This document shows, in pieces, positions 50,846-59,600 of a stretch of 64,000 nt of DNA. The notes beneath the pieces were generated by a model. The model saw only the letters and a program-made list of their open reading frames with translations, ran no database searches and was not told where the DNA came from. Location of the stretch: assembly GCF_002860345.1 (NCBI RefSeq), contig NZ_NMYC01000001.1, positions 867,397 to 931,396 on the forward strand, written 5' to 3'. Both the position numbers and the translations under genes were made by a program. Source of the DNA: Bifidobacterium anseris (GTDB lineage Bacteria > Actinomycetota > Actinomycetes > Actinomycetales > Bifidobacteriaceae). Numbering within the stretch: the first letter of the stretch is position 1; each line of letters opens with the position of its first letter.

Positions 50846-52228
50846 GCCCGGATGTGAAAAGGGGTCATCGCCTAGAATCGGTTAAGCCTAAAAAACTGAT
50901 TCGCAAAGGAGATGACCCTGATGACAAGTGTATCCGATGACGTGGCCCTGACGATGGACCAGATGCCGCTGGGCGAAGACGGCCTGATCGATTTCCGCCG
51001 TCTGGCGGTGGACCTGATCGAGACGGTGATCAACCACGCGATGGAGCTCGAGGCCGACGAGCTGCCGGGCGAGGGCAACCGCAGGAACGGCTACCGCGAA
51101 CGCAGGCTGAAGACCGTGATCGGCGAGATCACGCTGCGGGTGCCCAAGCTGCGCGAGGACACGTATTTCCCCGAACGCGTGATGCGTCCCTACTCGCGCG
51201 TGGACCGCGCGATGGTGGGCGTGGTCTCGAAGTCGTACGTCAACGGCATGAGCACCCGCAAGATCGAGAAGGTCGCCTAGGAGCTCGAGTTCGGCAGGCT
51301 GAGCCCGTCGACCGTCTCGCGCATGCTCAGGTCGCTGGACGGGGAGGTGGGCGCACTGCGCATGGCCGAATACGATTCGCCGGTGCCGTATCTGTGGCTG
51401 GACGCGACCTACGTCAAGTGCCGCGACGACGACTCGCGCGTGTGCTCGCAGGCCACCGTCACCGCGATCGGCGCGTTCATGGACGGCGCCAAGCGTTTCG
51501 TGGGCTTCGACCTGGTGGACACCGAGTCGTACGACTCGTGGAAGGGCTTCCTGCTTTCCCTGCGCCGGTGGGGCGTGAACGGCGTGGCACGCGTGGTCTC
51601 GGACGCACACGCGGGTCTGAAACGCGCGATCGCGGAGGTGTTCCCGGGTGCGGCGTGGCAGCGGTGCATGGTGCACCTGCAGCGCGATCTGGCCGGCCGC
51701 GTGCGCCATAAGGCGGATCGGGCGCGCATCGGCCGGGCCGTGAGCGAGGTCATGCGCCAGACGGACGAGGCCATGGCCCGCGCGGCCTATGACGAGGCCG
51801 TGCGCCAGGTCGGCGCGATCGACCGCAGGGCCGGCGAGCTGCTCGAGGACGCACGCGAGGACGCGCTGGCGCATCTGGCGTTCCCTGCCGAGCACTGGGT
51901 GCGTCTGCGCACGAACAACGTGCAGGAACGCGCCAACTGCGAGATCAAGCGACGCACCCGCGCCGTGCATATCTTCCCATCGCGAGAATCGCTGCTGCGT
52001 CTGGTCGGCGCCGTGCTCATCGACATCAACGAGGCCTGGGAGCATGGCCGTTTCATGACCGCACCGGCCATGAGACGCGTCATGACGCCGCACGCCACGA
52101 AGCCCTGCGAAATCGGCGAGGAGATCCGCCGACGCGCCGAACAGATCATCGCGGACGCCCTGGCGTCCGCGGCATGACCGTATAATCAAAACCAACCGAT
52201 GCCGGCGATGACGCTGACACCAACATTT
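50831..52228 (+). mobile_element. IS256-family insertion sequence, 1398 bp
   Basis: 15-bp perfect terminal inverted repeats (AAATGTTGGTGTCAG at the left, its complement at the right). One transposase gene fills the element, interrupted by a stop codon. No target duplication is recognisable (TGTGTGCC on the left, GAAACGCG on the right), so the flanks may have been rearranged after insertion. Confidence 0.88.
50912..52177 (+). pseudogene. IS256-family (mutator-type) transposase with internal amber codon
   Basis: 422 codons in one frame with a TAG at 51278-51280. The N-terminal 122 codons end ...MSTRKIEKVA, and the same frame continues ELEFGRLSPSTVSRML. In intact relatives a Gln stands at this point, so CAG to TAG is the simplest change. 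The DDE acids are kept: LWLDATYVK, VVSDAHAGLK and the Glu in NNVQERANCEIK. The element is therefore probably not autonomous unless the stop is suppressed. Confidence 0.9.
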
Positions 52229-52256
52229 GAAACGCGATCCACCGCCTCACTATAAT
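52227..52256 (+). promoter_or_regulatory. Strong promoter between the two IS elements, probable original pilus promoter
   Basis: TTGAAA (-35, its first two bases inside the IS256 right end) and TATAAT (-10) are 18 nt apart. Transcription would start about 52263, two bases inside the IS1249-type element. Without that element the -10 would be about 100 bp from the pilin ATG. Confidence 0.6.
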
Positions 52257-52260
52257 TATT

Positions 52261-53594
52261 GGCATATAGGAACTAGACGTGTTGTTTATGTTGCCGCTCA
52301 TGCCTTGTGGCAGTAGGCGTGTCGTGGGTTCTTTATTGTGTCTGTTCATTAATACGGCGCGTTTTCCGCCATGCGGGGTATGCCGCGGGCATGAGAAAGA
52401 AATCGATCAGGGCACGGCGGTGCCCGGTATGCGGCGAGGCGATGATCAAGCACGGAAGGAGCGCTTCGGGCACCCAACGATGGCGTTGCGCCTCATGCGC
52501 GCTCGCCTCCACGGCGCCCAGGGCCGACAAGGCCCGCCGTTCCCAGCTGGGCGAGTTCCTCGATTGGCTGCTCGAGGCCGCCCCGCAGCGCAAGCGACAC
52601 GAGAGCGCACGCAACTTCAGGAAGCGCACCGGCTGGTGCTGGCGGCTCGAACCATCCATCCGGCCCGACGGCGTGGTGCATCACGTGGTCATGGCCGACG
52701 GCACCTACATGAACGGCTGGTGCCTGCCGGCCGCGATCGACGGCATCAGCGGCGAGGTGCTCGCCTGGCAATGGTGCGAACGCGAGAGCACCGCCGCCTA
52801 CAACGCCCTGTTCGCGCAGATCGCGCCGCCTGACGTGCTCGTATGTGACGGCATGAAGGGCATCCAAAGAGCCTGCGCCGAGAGCTGGCCGCACACGCGC
52901 ATCCAGCGATGCCTGATCCACATACAGCACGACACCAGACAGGATCTGACCTGCCGGCCACGCCTCGAGGCCGGCAGGGAGCTCAAACGGCTCGCCGACG
53001 CGCTCACCTGCATCCACGACGCCGACCACGCCGCACGCTGGGGCGAGGCGCTCAACGCATGGCGCGAACGCTGGCGGCACATGCTCGCCGAACGCACCTT
53101 CGCCCGAGAGCACCCCGACGACCCCAGGGCGGCCACGTCCAGAAGCGGCTGGTGGTGGACGCACCTGCGGCTGCGCCGCGCCTATTTCAGGCTTGAACGC
53201 CTCTTCCGCGACGGCTCCCTGTTCTGCTTCCTCGAGCCCGAACCACAGGCGTACGGGCCGGTGCCGCGCGACGGCAACCGGCTCGAGGGCGGCCTCAACG
53301 CCGCGATCAAACGCATGCTGCTCAACCACCGCGGCATGCCCGAGAACCACATGCGCCGCGCCTGCGAATGGCTCTGCTACATGAAAAGCGCCAAACCAGA
53401 CCCGGCCCGCATCCTCAAGGAACACGACCAGCATGCCGCCGACGCCGATGACGACGACGCCGATGACGATGGCGAATCGACGATCCAACCCACCCTCGGC
53501 AACGGCATCGACTGGAACGAATTCCACAGCTCCACCCGCTACCCGAACGGCACCGACTAGCAGCCTAAAACAACACGTTTAGTTCCTATATGCC
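52261..53594 (+). mobile_element. IS1249-type insertion sequence, 1334 bp
   Basis: 27-bp terminal inverted repeats with one mismatch (outer end GGCATATAGGAACTA). The flanks are TAATTATT and TAATTCTG, sharing five bases, so a perfect 8-bp target duplication is not present. One intact transposase gene. It lies 32 bp from the IS256-type element and 97 bp upstream of the pilin ATG. Confidence 0.9.
52391..53560 (+). CDS. IS1249-family transposase
   Basis: 389 residues from ATG 52391. An N-terminal zinc ribbon CPVCGEAM...WRCASCALAS is followed by the DDE domain: VMADGTYMNGWCLPAAIDG (first Asp), VLVCDGMKGIQRA (second Asp) and NRLEGGLNAAIKRMLLNH (Glu), with a C/H-type helper QRCLIHIQ. No frameshift or stop is seen, so the element may be active. 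The C-terminal 50 residues are Asp-rich. The strong promoter at 52227 reads into this gene. Confidence 0.93.
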   Translation: MRKKSIRARRCPVCGEAMIKHGRSASGTQRWRCASCALASTAPRADKARRSQLGEFLDWLLEAAPQRKRHESARNFRKRTGWCWRLEPSIRPDGVVHHVVMADGTYMNGWCLPAAIDGISGEVLAWQWCERESTAAYNALFAQIAPPDVLVCDGMKGIQRACAESWPHTRIQRCLIHIQHDTRQDLTCRPRLEAGRELKRLADALTCIHDADHAARWGEALNAWRERWRHMLAERTFAREHPDDPRAATSRSGWWWTHLRLRRAYFRLERLFRDGSLFCFLEPEPQAYGPVPRDGNRLEGGLNAAIKRMLLNHRGMPENHMRRACEWLCYMKSAKPDPARILKEHDQHAADADDDDADDDGESTIQPTLGNGIDWNEFHSSTRYPNGTD

Positions 53595-53690
53595 TAATTC
53601 TGTGTCTACTTGCAAAACCGGTTCGTCGTAGAGAGAAGAACCATCAAGCGCCACGACACCATTAACGAACATCGAGGAAGGACAGTGAGT

Positions 53691-55589
53691 ATGCATAAAA
53701 GAACTGGATTGGCCGCAATCGCCCTACTTTCCATCACGGCGACCTTTGCAACCGGCCTGATCGCCAACGCCGACGAAACACCGGCGAACAACGACATCAC
53801 CATCACCGCGCCCGCAGGTGGCACGAATCTGATCGCTCCCACCGTAGACGGGCGCACATTCAAAGCGATCCGTATCGCCGACTACAAGGATGTGGCGGTC
53901 AAGGACGGTAAGATCACCGGCTTCGACCTGACCCTAGCGGACGGAGTGACCGACGCGGCACTGACCACGGCGATCCTTGCCGCCTACCCGAGTGGTGTGG
54001 AGAGCGTGTTCACCGTCAAGGGCGGGACAATCACCCTGCAAGGCGCATACGAGAACATGACGCTGATCCAATTCATCGGACAGTATTTCTACGGTAACGG
54101 CAGTGACGTGTATGGCAACACGAACGCGGACTCCGAGGCAGTGCGCAAACTGGCCGACTCGCTGATGGGTTCGCTTTCCTCTAACCCGGCAATCACCGCC
54201 ACCGGCTCAGATGGCAAGGTGGTCATCGACGTGCCCGACGGTCAGGAAGGACTGTACCTCATCGTCGAAACCACGCCGAACACGGACGCGGGACGCGGCA
54301 AAGGGCAGACCATCAGCCGTGCGATGCTCACCGGAACCGGCGCGACCGTGGGCGGCACCATCTACACTCAGGTATCCACCAAACACGGCGACACGGATGT
54401 GACCTACACGCTCGGCGCATTGAACCTCAAGGCCGAGAAAGTCACCTTGGATAAAGAGGTCGAACACCCAGACCAGCTTATCCAGATCGGCACGAGCCGC
54501 CAGTTCACCATCACCACGAACGTGCCGAACTATCAGACGGACTATCCGACGTGGACGCCCACCACGTTCCAGTTCACCGATAATCCGTCGGACAACATCG
54601 ACCCGTTCAACACGGACGGCACGGTGCGCAATCTCAAGCTCCAGTCCAGCAATGATGGTGGCACCACATGGACGGACATGGATGCCTCCAAGTACACACA
54701 GGCAAAGAACACCACCACCGAGGATTCAAACGATTTCATTGTCGCACTGACCCAGGCAGCGATCATCGCACATCAGGGAGAGCGGATCAAACTCACCTAC
54801 GATGGTGTCATCACCAGCCTCAAGATGGACACTGCCAACGATGACGCGCACACCACGTTGAACACAGTGGACTTGGACTTCTCCAACAATCCGAACGTCG
54901 CCGACGACAAGGCCACGCTCACCGACGACGTGAACCTCTACGACGTCAAACTCGACATCGAGAAGACGGATATGGAAACCCGCAAGCTTTTGGGAGCCAA
55001 GTTCGTTGTGACCGTCAATGGCACGAAGATCAAGTTCATCAAGAGCGCCAATGGAGACCAGTACACGGTGGTCAAGGCCGGTAGTGCTCAGGACGCCAGT
55101 AGCGTCGATTCGATCAGCGTGGGCTACGACGACAATGGCACCGTCAAACCGGTGACGATCAACGGTCTGGCTGCGGACAACTCCGGTGCGACCGTGTACA
55201 CATTCACCGAAACGCAGGCGCCGGAGGGCTATATCCTCGGCGCGAATCCAATCACGTTCACTGTCACCCTGACCCCGAAGGACGCAAACAGCGACGGAAC
55301 AGTGGATGGCGTGGACGCCGCCGTGAATGCTGGCACATTCGGCAACTTCGTCGTCAACGGCACTTCGAACACGAACGCACCGGTTTCCGGCCATGAGTTC
55401 AACGTCGGACAGGTCACGGTGAAGAACACGAAGAACATCTCCGACCTGCCTCAGACCGGCGGCACGATCAGCAAGGTCATCGGCGCTGCCCTCGCCACTG
55501 GCGCGTTCGCAACACTGCTGATCGTCGGCGTGAAACTGCGTCGTAAGCAGACGTCCGACGAGAACGGCTCCACATCAAGCATGGCTTGA
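53691..55589 (+). CDS. Major pilin, LPQTG-anchored fimbrial subunit
   Basis: 632 residues. Signal peptide of about 27 residues (MHKRTGLAAIALLSITATFA...). The body has pilin-type immunoglobulin-like domains, including a Cna-B/SpaA domain near the end with the E-box YTFTETQAPEGY that makes an isopeptide bond. The sorting signal LPQTGG is at residue 586, followed by a hydrophobic helix and a KLRRKQ basic tail. A classical backbone pilin polymerised by the class C sortase encoded next. A GGAAGGA sequence lies about 9 nt before ATG 53691. First gene of the pilus operon. Confidence 0.92.
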   Translation: MHKRTGLAAIALLSITATFATGLIANADETPANNDITITAPAGGTNLIAPTVDGRTFKAIRIADYKDVAVKDGKITGFDLTLADGVTDAALTTAILAAYPSGVESVFTVKGGTITLQGAYENMTLIQFIGQYFYGNGSDVYGNTNADSEAVRKLADSLMGSLSSNPAITATGSDGKVVIDVPDGQEGLYLIVETTPNTDAGRGKGQTISRAMLTGTGATVGGTIYTQVSTKHGDTDVTYTLGALNLKAEKVTLDKEVEHPDQLIQIGTSRQFTITTNVPNYQTDYPTWTPTTFQFTDNPSDNIDPFNTDGTVRNLKLQSSNDGGTTWTDMDASKYTQAKNTTTEDSNDFIVALTQAAIIAHQGERIKLTYDGVITSLKMDTANDDAHTTLNTVDLDFSNNPNVADDKATLTDDVNLYDVKLDIEKTDMETRKLLGAKFVVTVNGTKIKFIKSANGDQYTVVKAGSAQDASSVDSISVGYDDNGTVKPVTINGLAADNSGATVYTFTETQAPEGYILGANPITFTVTLTPKDANSDGTVDGVDAAVNAGTFGNFVVNGTSNTNAPVSGHEFNVGQVTVKNTKNISDLPQTGGTISKVIGAALATGAFATLLIVGVKLRRKQTSDENGSTSSMA

Positions 55590-55623
55590 CAATCGAAACT
55601 CCGGGGAGGGGTGAGCACACAGC

Positions 55624-56619
55624 ATGAGCACAGCCAGACGCAAGGCGTACAGGACTGCGGAAGACCGGATACTGCTCGCCGTGACCGTCATCGCGTGGCT
55701 GTTGTACCTGCTCAGCTCACTCCTCCTGTCATGGAGCGTCTATCATATCCTCGCCAATGACCATATGGTGAGGCAAAGTGCAAAGGACGCGGTTCACGAG
55801 ACGTCAGGATGGTCTACGGTGCAGCGAACCGAAATGTTCCAGACCGCGATTGAATACAACAACCGTCTTGAGCAACGATTCGGATCCAGCATTCCGGCGG
55901 ACATGCGCAACGAAGAAGGGCAGCCGTTGGAATTGCTCGACTCCGAATACATCAACATGGGTGGGAACACCATCGCCACATTAAACATACCAGGCATCAG
56001 CGTGACCGTGCCGATCTACCATACGACCCTCGACACAGTGCTCGACAAGGGAGCGGGTCACATGTACGGCACTGCGTTGCCGGTCGGTCAGGAAGGCACC
56101 AGTTCCGTGATCGCCGCCCATTCGGGAGGTGTGCAGGGTTTGCTGTTCAGCAGGCTCGTCGAACTGAGGCAAGGCGCTTACTTCTATGTGAACGTCTACG
56201 GCACAACCCACGCATACCAAGTGGATGCGATCACAACCGTGCTACCCGACCAAGTGGAACAAGCACTCCAAGAGGAAATAGCCAAAGCCCGCACGGCAAC
56301 CTCGGCAACAGCCAAGAAGACCGATGACCCCAGTGACATGCGCACGCAGATACCAGCGCCGGACAAGTCGGGAACGGCAAGGGTGAGCATGGTCACATGC
56401 ACCCCGATCGGCGTGAATACGCACCGGCTCATCATCAGCGGGCACAGGGTCGGAACACCGTCGCCCGCCCCCGCAGCGGATTCGGTCAAAGACACCAGAT
56501 TGCAGGCGTTGATTTGGGCACTGGTCGTTCTCGTCATTGCAATCACCGCCGCCGTCATCTTCCATATCATCCGCAAGCATTCGAACATCAAAACAGCTAA
56601 AGGTAGGCATCATGCGTAA
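55624..56619 (+). CDS. Class C (pilin-polymerising) sortase
   Basis: 331 residues. Membrane helices at both ends (near 19-42 and 295-318) hold the catalytic domain outside. GHMYGTALPVGQEGTSSVIAAHSG contains the catalytic His, VSMVTCTPIGVNTHRLIISG the Cys and Arg. A lid is expected in the 85-105 region. It links pilin subunits at LPxTG to a pilin lysine. GGGGAGG lies about 10 nt before the ATG, 34 nt behind the pilin stop; its stop codon overlaps the next gene by 8 bp. Confidence 0.94.
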   Translation: MSTARRKAYRTAEDRILLAVTVIAWLLYLLSSLLLSWSVYHILANDHMVRQSAKDAVHETSGWSTVQRTEMFQTAIEYNNRLEQRFGSSIPADMRNEEGQPLELLDSEYINMGGNTIATLNIPGISVTVPIYHTTLDTVLDKGAGHMYGTALPVGQEGTSSVIAAHSGGVQGLLFSRLVELRQGAYFYVNVYGTTHAYQVDAITTVLPDQVEQALQEEIAKARTATSATAKKTDDPSDMRTQIPAPDKSGTARVSMVTCTPIGVNTHRLIISGHRVGTPSPAPAADSVKDTRLQALIWALVVLVIAITAAVIFHIIRKHSNIKTAKGRHHA

Positions 56620-59600
56620 GCGAGTTTTCAAGGCGTTGACCGCACTCACCGTCGCGTTCGGTCTGCTCATGCCGACAAGCGCGTACGCCACCGGATCAAA
56701 CATGCTGCACACAGTGAAGGCGAACACGACGATCACCACGGCAGATCAGATGTTGAAAGCGGACAACAAGGCAACAACGCAAGGTGACGGCGAGCACATG
56801 ATAACCGGTGACGATCTCGCCAAGCAATCCGAACAGGACACGAAGCTCGATGGGGTTGTCGGCGAATATAAGCCGACGCAGGCCGAACCGTTGCCGCAGG
56901 AGCGATACAGCGGATGGCCGCTGATCGGCGGACTGCTCAACAGACTGTTCGTCACGGACAGGAACGTCGGTAAGACGGCAATAAACGCCGACGGAGAGGA
57001 CGATCGCCCCACGCTGGATGGCACGACCATCGAGAAGATCACCGCGAAATGGTTGGACACCAGCGAGAAAACATTGGTCAAACAGCCGAGCACGAACACC
57101 GGTCTGACATTCGGCGCGCGCGTGGATTTCTCCGTGTCCGGCCAACACCAGTATGAGCCGGGTGACGTGCGGTTCACCATACCGTTGAACATCTTCAAGG
57201 ACAGGTTCGGCAAGGACGAGGGCCGGATCGACATATCCGTGCCTGAAGACCCGGCCAAGGGCGCGGTGCTCACCTACAAGCGTGTGGACGACAAGATCGT
57301 CATCTCCAACGCGCAGACGATACCGGCCGCCTACCAAGGCTACTTCGAAGTGTATTGGGATGACGTGGTGCCCGCCGAAGTCGTCTCCGGCGCGTTGTCG
57401 GCCGAGTTCGGCGCGGTCATCGAGGTCACCACCCATGAGGGCAACGAGATTTCCAAGACGTCGAATCTGATCGACGCGAAGATCATCACGGATGAGAAGA
57501 TCAGCTCCGCGACGAAACGTTCCAGCGGTGTCGTGACGAGCAAGCCGAGCGGGTTCACGATGCCAGCCGGTCTGAACCCGGACGACTACTATTACGTGGA
57601 CTGGTATTCCTACGCCTACATCTCGGGAAACCAATACTTCACCGTTGACGTAGAGGATACGCCCGCATTCAACGAGATCATCGACCCGGACAAGCCGGAC
57701 ACGCCGGACAACCGGTACGCGGACGGCATCATCGTCGGCACCACCATCCCGAACGCGACCGTCAGCGCCGACCGCAAGTCGCTGACGGCGAAGAACGTGA
57801 CGAACGGCGCCGTGTATCGAAACAATGGGACGAACTTCTTCTACCACACGTATTGCGCCTACCCGAAAGAGCAGTTCGCGTATGATTACGACAAGAACGG
57901 GCAGCCGAGCGGGCCGGTGAACATCAAACAGGTCAAGAACAATGTGAACTACACGCTGATCACAGCCGACAGCCTCACCCAACGTGGCGACGGAGGCAGC
58001 GACCCATCGAGTGAGGAATACCGAAAGAACCGTGTCACCTCGACAAACGCCGTGGCGACCGACGTATACCGCGAATACCCGTGGAGCGTGCCCACCGGCC
58101 ACTTCATCAGCTACAAGTCGGGCGTCAGCTCCAACGGCGACTACTCGTATCTGGGGGCCTCCGGCCACATCGGCCAATACCCATATGTGCTCAACCGTCT
58201 CGCCAAGGGGCAGGACGTCGATCTGACCTACAATGTGGGCACACACAATTACCCGTATCCGTGGACGTGCGACGAATCACAACCACCGGTGCAGAACCCC
58301 ACGGACGGCACATGGTCTCGCGGCGGATGCGCGATCATAGGCTCCGAGCATTACGGCAAACTGCCAGTGCGTGTGACGAACTTCGACGGCGGCATCTACT
58401 TCAACGAACTGAACAACGCGGGCGGTGACAAGCTGACCGCCGACGACTATGAATTCACGAAGATCAGGGTGCTCACCCCGCGCATGTATTCATACGGCGG
58501 CAGCATCAACTACGGTTGGAATTATCGTACAGACAGCACGGTAGCACGCCCGGCACAGGAATACCATGCCCGTTCAGGTGAAGGCGAATGGGTGCATTAC
58601 GCGACCGTCACATGGGGCGACGACGGGCTGGCGGCCACTCCGACCGTCACCGCACATAACGGTGCCACCGCGAACGGTGCGACCATCACATTCCCGCAGG
58701 GGGCGCGCCTGACCGAATGGAAATGCGAATACGAGACCGCCGCCGCAGGCATCCTGACCGGCGCGCTTGCGACCATTCGTTTCCGCGCCACCGACAAAGT
58801 AGTCAAAACCGTGCAGGATCTGATGGCGAACTCGGATACGAACAGGTACACGGACGTGCGCAACACGGCAGGTGAGACCATCACCCAAGTACAGGGCGCG
58901 GCGAGCGGCAATCCGACCACCGTCACACTCTACTCCGACCGCACACAGGGCGTCGATCGTCTCTCCAGCGCCGCACAGTCGGTGTGGATGACCAAGACCG
59001 GCACACCCCAGCCGCAAGGACAGGCGGACAAGATCGCCAAACAGGTGCGCGTGAACTATTCCGCGACCGTCACCGTGGTCACGAACCAGACCTCCAAGAA
59101 CGACTACGAGGAGGTCATGGCCGATCATGTGCTCCCATTGGACGAGTCGGGCACTTACTATGATCTGCTGCCATTGGGCTTCCGTCTCAATGCGAACAGT
59201 GTGAGCGCACCCGGATTGAAGTCGTTCAGAACCGTGGACAATTGGCGTGGCTCGGGACGAACCATGCTCATTGTCACCGTGGACAACAACACTGCACCGC
59301 AATGGGTGCCCCGCTATGAGGGCGCATACAGCGATAAGGATTACCGTTGGGGACAGCGTCATTCGGTCACGTTCGACGGCTACTACACATGGAACGAGAT
59401 GAAGGATATTGACATCAAGCTCGATAACCATATCGCCTATGCGTCCGCCGCCCCCTATCTGGGCACGGTGAACGGCATGAAAGGCGAGCCTGACAATCCC
59501 GACGCCGGTAACAACACGTATTCCAAGGACGCGACGGCCGGCGTGGCCGACCTCATGACCGGACTCGTGGACGGCAACGACAACCCGTCTGTCGTCTACG

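Noticed and set aside
52253-53602. 8-bp target duplication of the IS1249-type element
   Set aside because: Only five of eight bases agree (TAATT), so it cannot be claimed as a duplication.
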